DNA from: Pseudoalteromonas xiamenensis
GTDB lineage: Bacteria > Pseudomonadota > Gammaproteobacteria > Enterobacterales > Alteromonadaceae
Reading direction: 5' to 3'
Length of the DNA: 64,000 bases
NCBI RefSeq assembly: GCF_030994125.1
Contig: NZ_CP099917.1
Span: 1,054,001-1,118,000, forward strand
Shown: piece after piece, positions 1 through 8,703 of the stretch
Numbering within the stretch: position 1 is the stretch's first letter
Layout of the letters: each line of letters opens with the position of its first letter
Position numbers and translations under genes: made by a program
Notes under the pieces: generated by a model
Database searches by the model: none
Seen by the model: only the letters and a program-made list of their open reading frames with translations
Told to the model about the DNA's origin: nothing

Positions 1-115
1 AATAACGCGATAGGCCAAAGAAACGTCATAACAGACTCCCAGTAGAATACGAGTAAGTGACGAGTCTAGCGCCTAAGCAACCGACAGTGCATTTACATAT
101 GTTGAAACAACGGAC

Positions 116-701
116 TTATTTTAATTCTTTACGGACACGACTAAGCTGAGTGGGTGTAATCCCCAAGTAACTCGCAATGTGGTATTGCGTTAACCGCGAA
201 ATTATTGGCTTATGGGTATTCAAAAATGCGAGATAACGCTGCTTGGCGTCAAACTGTAAATATTCAATCTCCTTTTGCTCTTTTTCCAACAACCAGTGTG
301 TTTCGAGGTAATTGATCTGATAGATCATCAAGTCGGGTTTGGTAAGTAATGCGGATCGAAACAGCTTAAAATCAATTTCAACGAGTACACAGTCTTCGAG
401 TGCCTCGATTGCAAGCAAAGTTGGCGCAGCTTGCAAAAGCGCAGACATACAACCAGGGAAATCGACCTTCAGCAAAGAAGTTTTTATTAAATTCATTTCC
501 TCGCTCATCCACGACATAACTTCGCATCAACCCTTGGTGAATAAAAGCAAAACTCGTTGGTATCTCTCCGATCCGGTATAATAATTGACCTTTCTTTAGA
601 TGTTTCACCTTGCACGCATCCAAGTAAAGTCCAAGCGACTCTTTACTTAATGCACTGTAGCGATGAACAACTTGGGTTAGATGAGCGATTGCTTCGAGCA
701 A
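116..701 (-). pseudogene. Crp/Fnr-family transcriptional regulator, frameshifted
   Basis: The N-terminal part (about 701 to 455) encodes a cyclic-nucleotide-binding-like beta barrel, seen in 'LKKGQLLYRIGEIPTSFAFI' and 'GLMRSYVVDERGNE'. The C-terminal part (to 116) continues the effector domain in another frame and ends in a helix-turn-helix ('ISRLTQYHIASYLGITPTQL', then SRVRKELK). The two halves join if one base is removed from the GGG run at 456-458, which gives ...EGRFPGCMSALL.... The total would be about 195-200 residues, normal for this family. No good ATG is seen; the reading frame opens before a TTG at 701 and a CTG near 716. The gene is either inactivated or carries a sequencing error. 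The effector is not predictable. Confidence 0.75.
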
Positions 702-1034
702 ATGAGGTTCGTCCAGTGTGTGTTTAAAAAACTATAACAGGCAGACTAGTGGCATTCAATTAACTGACCCCAGATAACGCCAAAAGCGCTCACAAATGAG
801 CATGATAAAAACATAATTCAACTTAGCATTGCCACCTAGGACCTGCGCGACAGTTTGCGTTAGTTCAAAGGCTCAATTTGATATGAATATCCGATACCGA
901 TCCTACCTATTTCGTTTCGACATTTAGCGTGTCCAAACCACTTTGGTTGAATATTCCAAATACCAACGCATTGAAATTCAGCGATCCCTGTGTGCCTTCA
1001 TCAGCCAAAACAAACTTCGAATGAAAGTTTCTTA
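702..1034. other. Intergenic stretch without a clear gene
   Basis: No intact gene is recognised. On the minus strand an open frame without a usable start (about 1030 to 907) encodes a stretch beginning RNFHSKFVLADEG and running on to GSLNFN. This is reminiscent of a phospholipase D HxK...D...GSxN motif, but the D-to-GS spacing is two residues short. It may be a gene remnant; see findings. Confidence 0.3.
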
Positions 1035-2432
1035 TTAGAGATTGCTGTTCTCTTTTGAAGCATTCCCTTCGGCAATCGACTGGTTACCACTTGTATAAAA
1101 CGTTAGTGTACCAAGACGCTCTTGAAAATATCGAGTTTGATTAAACTCGTGGATTTTCATCACTTGATTGAAATGAAACGTTGACTCTACACTGGCTACA
1201 TTGTTCACAGCCCACTGTTCAAGTGCATCGGACTTAGAAAATTGCTCTGGCATCTCGTCTTTATCCGCAAGTAACTTACTCCAAAGTTCTTTTTGTATTT
1301 GAGCTGGAGAGCCTTCCATTTCCTTCAAGGCATCATTTATCCAACCTACTCCAAATTCATTATACGCTTTGAGCACGTTCTTATAGAGGCTACGGCGGTC
1401 GGATTCAGACGCGATATCGTCTTGCTGAGCAACATAGTCACCTGACTCGGTTTGGTAATATTGTCGATGCGCTTGATAATTCATTTGTTCACCGAGGTAC
1501 GCAAATAAATCCTGTTCCGCGTCTTTATCAACGTCATTAAACATAGCCAACATGTCATCAATCTGATGTGTCTTGATAAGACTTGCCATATCAACCATTC
1601 CCCTCGTCTGTTCAAACGAGCTTTGAGAAAGATGTGTATTGAATTGTACGGTTTGCTCGTCAGACATTTTACCTGTGATTAAAAGCTCGGCGTAGCGCTT
1701 GGACAACTCCGTGTCTGCGTTCGCCGCTAAATAACCAGCCTTAAAATCCATGCCATCTTCACTTGCAGTGAACAATGTATTTTCTAATCCTCGTTCATCT
1801 AGCCCAACTGGCGGAGGATTCTTCTTATATGATTGGCCATTTTCAAGGAGCGACTTCATCGCGCCAATTGAAGAGCTTAAGGCGTCTGCAGAGAGATCAT
1901 TGAGTGCGGGAATAAGCCGTTCCGCTAATTTGCTACTTTTATTTTGCAAAAAATCATACTGCGACACTTCCACCATAAACTCCGCAAGCTGACCAAGCTC
2001 TTCATCGGTTAACTTAGTCGCCAACTCGAGTAATTCTTTTGTTGGTTTCACATGCTCAAACATTAGTTTTTGGTCACCACTGAGTCTTTCAAGCTGGTCC
2101 AAGAACGCATTAATGTCGTCGGTTTCAGTTAAATCACCATATTGGTAGGTTCGCTCTTTGTTCGGGTTACCCATTTCAATCGCACTCGATTGAATTCGAT
2201 AATGCCGCATGCCAACAAAACGAGAATACTGTTGCAATGATGCATTGCGACCTTTAAATGGATCTTCATAGGCAATAACAGGCGCATTTTCGAATTCTTT
2301 GTATTTATCTAATTCGCTAGTTTGTTGGAAATTGCGGGCAGCCTGAGACATCTCATCAAGCGTAGTTGACGAGGGTACGGTATCCGATTTTGGCAACAAC
2401 ACATTGGGAAGGGTTGGTGAGTTAATTTTCAT
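1035..2432 (-). CDS. Hypothetical protein, 465 aa, unknown function
   Basis: This is a long intact frame ending at TAA 1035. It has no signal peptide and no membrane segment, so the product is probably cytoplasmic. The sequence is acidic and rich in Gln, Ser and Leu, with many predicted amphipathic helices (for example 'DEELGQLAEFMVEVSQYDFL'). No catalytic motif is recognised. It stands alone, transcribed away from the PadR gene at 2724. It could be a conserved lineage-specific protein, since the length and codon use look real, but no function can be assigned. Confidence 0.7.
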   Translation of the reverse strand: MKINSPTLPNVLLPKSDTVPSSTTLDEMSQAARNFQQTSELDKYKEFENAPVIAYEDPFKGRNASLQQYSRFVGMRHYRIQSSAIEMGNPNKERTYQYGDLTETDDINAFLDQLERLSGDQKLMFEHVKPTKELLELATKLTDEELGQLAEFMVEVSQYDFLQNKSSKLAERLIPALNDLSADALSSSIGAMKSLLENGQSYKKNPPPVGLDERGLENTLFTASEDGMDFKAGYLAANADTELSKRYAELLITGKMSDEQTVQFNTHLSQSSFEQTRGMVDMASLIKTHQIDDMLAMFNDVDKDAEQDLFAYLGEQMNYQAHRQYYQTESGDYVAQQDDIASESDRRSLYKNVLKAYNEFGVGWINDALKEMEGSPAQIQKELWSKLLADKDEMPEQFSKSDALEQWAVNNVASVESTFHFNQVMKIHEFNQTRYFQERLGTLTFYTSGNQSIAEGNASKENSNL

Positions 2433-2644
2433 CTCAGTCCTTTAGATGACAATAGCAATGTCTCATTATCGGCTACAAAGGTCAAAACTTGAGCATTATT
2501 TATTACCTATACTCATTTCAAGTATGACGACTAAGCTATGAGTGTTGAACATTTCAATCGCCCCCTACGTCGCAGCTGACATATACATAGAGATAGACGC
2601 CGCGTTGCTTTACACAAGCCACATCTTTTTCAATAACATTTACT

Positions 2645-2715
2645 CTACTTTGTAGTTTAAACCCTTGCACTCACTTAGAATGCAAATTACACTCAATATA
2701 TACTCTACAATGTAG
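2645..2715 (+). promoter_or_regulatory. PadR-type promoter flanked by two CTAC-N3-GTAG operators
   Basis: A promoter is visible as TTGCAC (2665-2670), a 17-bp spacer and TACACT (2688-2693). Two inverted repeats of the form CTACNNNGTAG lie at 2645-2655 and 2705-2715, exactly 60 bp apart. One is upstream of the -35 and the other is just downstream of the expected start site. PadR-family regulators commonly repress their own operon through such short palindromes, so autoregulation by the gene at 2724 is inferred. Confidence 0.6.
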
Positions 2716-2723
2716 TATTTATT

Positions 2724-3068
2724 ATGAATGAAAAAGAAAAGTACCTTGGCGAATTTGAACAGATGGTCTTGCTCGCCATTGTTCGACTAAAGCAAGATGC
2801 CTATGGTGCCACCATTCGGCAATTGTTAGCAGAAACCATTCAACGTGATGTCTCTATTGGCGCACTCTATACCACATTGGATAGGCTGGAGAAAAAAGGG
2901 CTTTTAACCAGTATGTTGGGTGAATCGACCAGCGAACGAGGTGGTCGAGCAAAGAAATACTTTAATGTGACCGCTGATGGCGTTCAGGCATTAAAACGTT
3001 CAAAGGATGCGTTAACTAATTTATGGCAAGGACTCTCTTTCCAACTAAAGGGAGATTTTTTTGGCTAA
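2724..3068 (+). CDS. PadR-family transcriptional regulator
   Basis: This 114-residue protein has the size and layout of the short PadR regulators. It has a winged helix from about residue 8 to 85 ('GEFEQMVLLAIVRLKQDAYG', 'ISIGALYTTLDRLEKKGLL'-type recognition helix and wing, then 'RGGRAKKYFNVTADGVQAL') and a short C-terminal dimerisation helix. It is the first gene of a two-gene unit, and the next gene begins 8 bp before its stop. In this arrangement the regulator usually represses itself and the adjacent membrane protein. Two candidate operators surround its promoter. The inducer is unknown. Confidence 0.9.
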   Translation: MNEKEKYLGEFEQMVLLAIVRLKQDAYGATIRQLLAETIQRDVSIGALYTTLDRLEKKGLLTSMLGESTSERGGRAKKYFNVTADGVQALKRSKDALTNLWQGLSFQLKGDFFG

Positions 3069-3734
3069 TTATCAACAACCACCCAAACTCGCCGAACGCT
3101 TTTTACGCTGGTCACTACCGGAAGAACTTAAAGAGAGCCTTTGCTCGGAGACTTGGCCGAAGAGTTTCAGTTACTTCATTTTAGCAATCAATCTTGCGCA
3201 ACTCAGTGGTACTTAAAGCAGGTACTTCGTACGTCAAATCAATATATTTGGCAAACTAAAAAAGGAATACTTATGTTCGTATTAAGCTTACTCGTTTTTT
3301 CAGCAATGTCATACATGGCGTTGTGGTTCAGTGTTGATGGCAGCATCGGCGATACTTTTGCAGATTTGCCATCACTTATGTTGACGTTTCCGCCTGCAAT
3401 TTTATTTGCGATTGGCGTCACATCGGTCAAAGACATGAAAAATGCTTTTGCACTTTTGTATAATGACGAGCTCGCATTGAGTGCGTTACAGATGCAAAAT
3501 GCAAAGCAATTCTATCGCGTGTTGGGTAATACTGCCGTGTTGATGTCGGTATTCACCGCGTTTATTGGTGCCGTTGCCATAGCTGTAAATATCGAAAATG
3601 TAGAGCACGAATTTGGCCCTGCACTTGGCGTTTGTATGCTTGTTTTGATGTACAGCTTCGGACTAAAAACAGTATGTTACGCAGCAGAGCAAAAGGTTCA
3701 ATACCGTTTGAACTCGCTAAACGCGGTAACGTAG
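3061..3734 (+). pseudogene. PadR-associated membrane protein with permease-prefix motif, frameshifted
   Basis: Translation probably begins at TTG 3061, after a strong AAGGGAG at 3047-3053 inside padR. The N-terminus (NYQQPPKLAERFLRWSLPEE) followed by GDLAEEF is the conserved start of the 'permease prefix' proteins that accompany PadR regulators. The frame breaks between about 3134 and 3143 (one base missing or two extra) and continues from TTG 3141 to 3734. The rest has three or four membrane helices (about residues 45-65, 75-95, 135-160 and 165-185 of the downstream frame). It is much shorter than full ABC-type permeases of this group, so it looks like a stand-alone prefix-type membrane protein. 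Function unknown. Confidence 0.65.
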
Positions 3735-3803
3735 TCCTCTACCTTTAAACAACCAGCGCCAATTTTATGCTTTCGTGCAAAGCACCAAACCAATGAAATG
3801 GCG

Positions 3804-4701
3804 CTAACCTAAGGTTTTCTGCGAGCTTGGCGCCACCAAAAGTGCCAATAACCTTTTCCCCAACACGCAAACAACGAGTCCGGACATAATCATCAGTGCG
3901 CCAACAATTTCACTGGTTTCTAAACTTTCGTTCAGCATAATATTGGAGGTCAACATTCCGACCACCGGGATTAATAATGCAAACGGAGTGACTGATGCTG
4001 CTGAGTAATTTTTAAGTAATGCTCCCCAAAGTGCGAAAGCAAGTAGAGTCGAAATGTAGCTAACATAGGCTAATGCTCCCCATGTTTTCATAGAAGTCGA
4101 AAGTAAAACCTCGACTGGATTGGATGTTTCCATGAACAAAGAGAGCGCCAACAGTGGCAAAGGTGGTATCAAGCTCACCCAAATTATAAAGTGAAACAGA
4201 TTGACTCCCTGCATTCTTTTCATCATTACATTGGCAATCGCCCAGAAAAAAAGCAGCAGATAAAATCAGCATCAAACCGAGTACGGTAATATTTCCCCCC
4301 GCATTAAACATATAAAAACTAAATCCAATCACAGCGATACCAATACCTGCGATTTGTACTTTCGTAATATGTTCTCTAAGAAACAACACACTAAGCACGA
4401 TGGTGAAAAACACTTGAGCTTGCAAAATGAGTGACGATAGACCCGCAGACGCATCCGATTTCATGGCAATAAACAATAAACCAAACTTGAAGACGCCTAA
4501 AAACATACCTACACCAATAACATTCCATTTCGATGTTTTAGGAAACGGTATAAATAACACCGCAGGAAGTGCTACCACCGCAAAACGTAAGGCAGAAAAA
4601 AGAATCGGCGGCAGTTCCTGAAGTCCCACTTTGATGAAGGAAAAATTCACGCCCCAGATCAATACCACCAACAATGCTAAAAAAATGTCTTTGGTGTTCA
4701 T
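3804..4701 (-). pseudogene. EamA/DMT-family transporter, frameshifted
   Basis: This is a drug/metabolite transporter superfamily protein with about ten membrane helices in two EamA repeats. It starts MNTKDIFLALLVVLIWGVNF at 4701, where the WGxNF motif is typical. The first frame runs to about 4250 and the second to 3804 ('TLLAFALWGALLKNYSAASV', 'LIPVVGMLTSNIMLNESL'). An A7 run at 4245-4251 has one base too many. With six A residues the protein reads ...AAFFWAIANVMMKRMQ... without interruption and would be about 298 residues, normal for the family. It would export a small metabolite or amino acid; the substrate is unknown. Confidence 0.8.
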
Positions 4702-4786
4702 TCGCTTTCCCTATATTTGAGATAGATTTCCTGCCAAACGAAGTACTTAGCCTGTGTCCCTTTGCACGATGGCACTTCGAATCACT

Positions 4787-5431
4787 TTATACGCCTTTAA
4801 GCTCCCGCATGTCTGCGATTATTTCTTCTAGCTTTTTGAATTGTCGACCGTAAACCACATTGAGATCAAAGCGATAAATCGCCTCTGAATAACGAACAAC
4901 GACAACAAACACCAAGAGTATCACTAACCAAAGGTAATACGGCACATCAAAGAGAACATAGTCCGTTGGAAGTTGGGTCAAACACAGAGCCAACACCTTG
5001 TGACCTGCTTGACTCATGATCGCTTGCGTCACCATACCTAAATACAACAAAGGGTATGCAACACGATAATATGCCCCATATGCTGCAATCGAGCTCTTTA
5101 GCCAAAGATCAAAATTCTGTAGATAATCCAGACTACTCTGCCCTTTCGATAAATCATACGATTTGCTCAACTCTCGCTTTGCGATATAAATAAGCGGCGA
5201 AACTAACAAACAAATGTACCCCCCTAATAACGGCGCACCTATCATCGTCATCACAATGAACATCACACCACAGCCGATGATGATCGCTTTGATATTTAGC
5301 GCAAACATCGCTTGAAGCTTATCAACAATATTTTGCGATTTTTGATTGTATAAATCATTTACTTTTGGCACGGAAAGTTCACCTTCATCGACAAACCCTT
5401 GTTTCCACATCGCTTCGATTGATTTGCTCAT
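4787..5431 (-). CDS. Membrane protein paired with ECF sigma factor
   Basis: This 214-residue protein starts MSKSIEAMWKQGFVDEGEL at 5431. That start lies 4 bp after the sigma-factor stop, with a GGGGTGAG-type ribosome site inside the upstream gene. It has an N-terminal cytoplasmic segment of about 55 residues and then four hydrophobic helices ('AIIIGCGVMFIVMTMIGAPL' onward, and 'YYLWLVILLVFVVVV' near the C-terminus). A charged tail follows. The tight coupling and membrane location suggest it may act as an anti-sigma factor or signal sensor, but no classic anti-sigma motif (HxxxCxxC) is seen. That role is inference only. Confidence 0.75.
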   Translation of the reverse strand: MSKSIEAMWKQGFVDEGELSVPKVNDLYNQKSQNIVDKLQAMFALNIKAIIIGCGVMFIVMTMIGAPLLGGYICLLVSPLIYIAKRELSKSYDLSKGQSSLDYLQNFDLWLKSSIAAYGAYYRVAYPLLYLGMVTQAIMSQAGHKVLALCLTQLPTDYVLFDVPYYLWLVILLVFVVVVRYSEAIYRFDLNVVYGRQFKKLEEIIADMRELKGV

Positions 5432-5435
5432 ACAC

Positions 5436-5924
5436 TCACCCCATCTGATGAATAATTTTGTTAATACGCTCTTTAATTCGCGAAACTCGAACACCAATGC
5501 TATTACTGCTAGCGCCAATTATCTCCGCAATTTCGGCATAGGATTTCTCTTCCAAATAAAGCAGTATCACTGCTCTATCAATTTCGGATAGATGCTTTAT
5601 CGCGTTGTAAAGTTGATTAATTTCATCTGAGTCAAATGCTTTTACCTCATCGAATTCGAGTTCAGACAATGCATCTGATGCAAATCGCCCTCTCCCACGC
5701 TTATGCTGTTTTAAATGAGTCAGACACACATTGAGTGCAACTTTATAAACCCACGTAGACCATTTCGCTTGTTTATTGAAGTTCGCTCGGCTTCGCCAGA
5801 TCTGTAAACAGACTTCTTGGTAATAATCTTCAAAATCCGCATGATTATGAGTATAAGCTCTGCATATTTTGATGATGATCCCTGCATACGGCAAAATTGA
5901 TTGCTGATAAAAGTCGCTTCCCAT
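5436..5924 (-). CDS. RNA polymerase ECF sigma factor (sigma-70 family)
   Basis: This 162-residue group IV sigma factor has region 2 at about residues 10-75 (FEDYYQEVCLQIWRS and KWSTWVYKVALN, the -10-binding helix). A charged linker follows. Region 4 lies at about 105-158, with the helix-turn-helix 'EEKSYAEIAEIIGASSNSIG' and VRVSRIKERI. It heads a two-gene unit with the membrane protein at 4787, which is probably its regulator. The target regulon and the signal cannot be seen here. Confidence 0.92.
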   Translation of the reverse strand: MGSDFYQQSILPYAGIIIKICRAYTHNHADFEDYYQEVCLQIWRSRANFNKQAKWSTWVYKVALNVCLTHLKQHKRGRGRFASDALSELEFDEVKAFDSDEINQLYNAIKHLSEIDRAVILLYLEEKSYAEIAEIIGASSNSIGVRVSRIKERINKIIHQMG

Positions 5925-6022
5925 TCACCCCGTTCCATACATTGATTTGTTCTTATTAGTGACCTCTGTGCGCAACTTATTACAGGCTACTGGAAAATTT
6001 TTTGATAGGAAAAGAAAAAACA

Positions 6023-6052
6023 AAAATGAGGAATCCTGTTATTCCTCATTTT
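6023..6052 (-). terminator. Rho-independent terminator of the serine hydrolase gene
   Basis: A perfect 12-bp stem (6023-6034 pairs with 6041-6052) closes a 6-nt loop. Read on the minus strand it is followed by a T-rich stretch, and it lies just beyond the stop at 6067. Confidence 0.7.
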
Positions 6053-6066
6053 CTTCTCACGTTGGC

Positions 6067-7212
6067 TTACTTCGTCAATTCATTGACCACCTTTTGGTAT
6101 AACGCATCATGCGCATCATCACAGGCTTTGTAACCGTTGCAATTCACTAGCATCGCAACCGTCGTTTTGCTTTCGACAACGTAAAAGTTATAGGTCGCAT
6201 AACCCAATTCAGAACCACCATGGTGTATAACATGCTTACCGTTAATCATCTCTTTAAAAAGTCCAGCACTGTATTGCAATCCGTTGATCCCTGTTGGGAT
6301 AAAGTGATCATCGGCCATCAAGAATTGATGTGTTGGCTCACTCAAGAGCGCTCCCTCAACAATTATTTTAAGTAAATCAGCCATGTCTTTTGCGTTGCCG
6401 ACTACAGGGGCATCCGCCACACCAATGTTTTGATAAAACGGCCGAGTGTTCAGCACGCCATCTTCATTTTTAAAGTAGCCGGAAGTAATGGAGCCTAGGT
6501 TTTGTTCTATGCCACCATAGCTCAAACTCGCCAGCCCTAATGGCTCGATGATCATCGAACGCATTGCGCCTGAATGATGTGCGCCAAGTACCTTATCTAA
6601 AATAAGACCACTCAAAATATAACCTGTATTTGAGTATCGCCAGCCTTGACTAGGCGAAAAATGCGCTGGTTTGTCCAATGCAAATTGCAGTGCGAATTCA
6701 TCCGTTTTAATGCTGTCAGGATCCGCAATTACCGCGTCATAAAATGCGCCACCCGAATCATTTAAATAATCGAATAGCCCAGCAGTGTGTTGCAGCATTT
6801 GTCTTGTTGTCATGATAGATGCATTAGGAATGTGATCGGTGATGTCCGACGCAAGATACTCCGTTATCGGTTTGTCCAAATCGAGCCGCTGCTCCTGTGC
6901 AAGCATTCCGGCTAACAAAGCGGTTAGTTTTTTCCCTGCACTACCATTTGGAATACGAGCATCTATTTGCATTGGTGTATTTTCTTCCTGATCGGCTATC
7001 CCTGCGGCACTGTAAAAATGCAGTTGTGGTGAATCAATGTATAGGACGACTCCGGGTAATTCGCCGAGTACCACATTCTCAATTAATGCTTGATAATCGA
7101 AAGGCGTAGTCGGTTCAATTTGAGGATCAGGCGTTTTGTTACCATTCGAGCCGCATGCAGTGAGCGCCAGTGACAGAAAGCAGGTCGTTAGTGTCGGTAG
7201 CAAGAGTTTCAA
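6067..7212 (-). CDS. Serine hydrolase, beta-lactamase/esterase family lipoprotein
   Basis: A class C beta-lactamase-fold hydrolase of about 381 residues. It has a lipoprotein signal peptide ending in LTAC (Cys20), the nucleophile motif S91-A-G-K94, Y193-S-N and a C-terminal HHGGSELGY (the HxG/KTG-equivalent). It is probably anchored to a membrane and acts as a D-Ala-D-Ala peptidase-like enzyme or esterase; true beta-lactamase activity is not implied. The open frame starts at TTG 7212 with no ribosome site. A better ATG with a GGATG site lies at 7225 but is out of frame by one base in an A5 run (7213-7217), so the true start may be there. It is divergent from the MipA operon and shares a control region with it. 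Confidence 0.85.
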   Translation of the reverse strand: MKLLLPTLTTCFLSLALTACGSNGNKTPDPQIEPTTPFDYQALIENVVLGELPGVVLYIDSPQLHFYSAAGIADQEENTPMQIDARIPNGSAGKKLTALLAGMLAQEQRLDLDKPITEYLASDITDHIPNASIMTTRQMLQHTAGLFDYLNDSGGAFYDAVIADPDSIKTDEFALQFALDKPAHFSPSQGWRYSNTGYILSGLILDKVLGAHHSGAMRSMIIEPLGLASLSYGGIEQNLGSITSGYFKNEDGVLNTRPFYQNIGVADAPVVGNAKDMADLLKIIVEGALLSEPTHQFLMADDHFIPTGINGLQYSAGLFKEMINGKHVIHHGGSELGYATYNFYVVESKTTVAMLVNCNGYKACDDAHDALYQKVVNELTK

Positions 7213-7302
7213 TTTTTAGTTTCATTTTGACATCCAATGTAGTTTTGATGTCACTAACTTAACGCGGCACAAGACAGCAAGCTGTACCGACGTTTAACGA
7301 TA

Positions 7303-7381
7303 TGTATCACTTTGTATCACGATTACCTTGTGATTCTAACTCACTGCTTTTGATTGGTTTTAGGTGATACACATTGATACA
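7303..7381. promoter_or_regulatory. Two inverted pairs of 10-bp-spaced direct repeats in a divergent promoter region
   Basis: TGTATCAC occurs at 7303-7310 and 7313-7320. Its complement GTGATACA occurs at 7364-7371, with a one-mismatch copy TTGATACA at 7374-7381. Direct repeats one helical turn apart are the usual binding pattern of OmpR/RstA-class response regulators. The regulator at 8704, in the operon downstream, is the obvious candidate, controlling both the operon and the divergent hydrolase. Confidence 0.6.
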
Positions 7382-7459
7382 CTCATAGACTGACTGTTAC
7401 GGTTAAACTCCACCAACCGAAATAGGATAACGGCAAATTAACTATCATAAGAAATTGCA

Positions 7460-8294
7460 ATGAAAACGTTTATATTCACACTCTTCTTGTTTTTTAGCGC
7501 ACTGAGCGCCGCGAACGAAACCCAAAATACGGCTCATTGGGTGGATGCGTTTACAAACAAACGAGATGCTGGCGGTTACTTATCTGTCGGCATTGCGGTT
7601 CAAAATCAACAAGGTCTATATCAATCTTCAGGAATTAAACTAAAAGGCAATGTACACGGGGCCTATTACTTTGAAAATGGCTTTTTACTCGAGTTTCCTG
7701 GGCTATCTGACAAGTTTGAAAGTCAATTTGCATTAGGATACAACATCGCGAATCTTGGCAACTGGGAAGTTGATGCGCTGCTTTCAATGGCTCATGGAGC
7801 CATCGAGTATAAAGCAGAACAGGATGGATTCAGTAAAGAGGCAACGCCCTATTGGGGTATCCGCGCAATGGGGACTATTGCAGACTTAGATGCGATGTTT
7901 GTGGTGGGGACAAACAGCAATAAAATGGATTACAGTGGTGGTCTTTACGCGGCTGCTTGGCTTGCAAAAAAGCTGGAACATCAATAATTGGAACCTGTAC
8001 TCGTCTATTGGCGCGCAGTACCGCAATGACACAATGCTTGACTACTATTATGGCGTTCCAGAATCAGCGAACGTGACAGAGCCATTTCAAGCAACCGGTG
8101 GATTTAATTACCTTTATAAACTTGGAGTCAAAAAGCCACTTGATGAGCATTGGCTAATGGAGGGCTTTTTTAGTTACACCCATTATGCATCAAGTATCGT
8201 TGACAGTCCTTATTCGCAGAATATTCTCAAATACAATGAGGGTCGAAGTGACAAAGGAAGCCTGTTTAACCTGTCTATCAACTACGTATTTTAG
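7460..8294 (+). pseudogene. MipA/OmpV-family outer membrane protein, frameshifted
   Basis: The first frame (7460-7987) has a signal peptide (MKTFIFTLFLFFSALSAANE) and beta-strand-rich sequence. The second frame, through to 8294, continues the barrel and ends in NLSINYVF, a typical outer-membrane C-terminal Phe. Removing one base from the A6 run at 7966-7971 joins them as ...WLAKSWNINNWNLYSS... and gives about 277 residues, normal for MipA/OmpV scaffold proteins. It is the first gene of a run with DUF3019, a response regulator and a kinase. This module probably senses an envelope or antimicrobial stress. Confidence 0.75.
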
Positions 8295-8300
8295 GGGTAA

Positions 8301-8693
8301 ATGATGCAAAACATCCTTCAATTACTTCTATTCACCTGTGCAGCGATACTGACTCATCCAAGTCTTGCTGAAACACCCGAGCAAACCATTAATCTGGTCG
8401 TTTCGCCAAAACAATGTACTGCTTTACAACAAGGTGATACGTGCTTTTTAGATTTAGATGTCATTTGGAACATGCCTTCAACGTCAGATTATTGCCTTTT
8501 TGCAGACCAACAAAAACTGAAGTGCTGGCATAATGTTGACCAAGGCGCTTGGCAGCAAGCGTTAACCCTTACCGAGGATATGGAGATACGACTTACGTCA
8601 CTCCACCAACAAACACTTCATACACACACCATTCGCTATGCATGGGTACATAAAAAAAATAACAGCAAAGCCATGCGGTGGCGCATGTTCTGA
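8301..8693 (+). CDS. DUF3019 domain-containing periplasmic protein
   Basis: A small secreted protein of about 130 residues with signal peptide 'MMQNILQLLLFTCAAILTHP' and then SLAE. The mature part has four Cys residues (VSPKQCTALQQGDTC, DYCLF, LKCWH), suggesting two disulfides in a small beta-sandwich. DUF3019 proteins typically lie beside MipA/OmpV and an OmpR-type two-component system, exactly as here. The function is unknown; a periplasmic sensor accessory is plausible. ATG 8304 has better ribosome-site spacing (AGGGG) than ATG 8301. It ends 10 bp before the response regulator. Confidence 0.8.
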   Translation: MMQNILQLLLFTCAAILTHPSLAETPEQTINLVVSPKQCTALQQGDTCFLDLDVIWNMPSTSDYCLFADQQKLKCWHNVDQGAWQQALTLTEDMEIRLTSLHQQTLHTHTIRYAWVHKKNNSKAMRWRMF

Positions 8694-8703
8694 TGGAGAG
8701 CCA

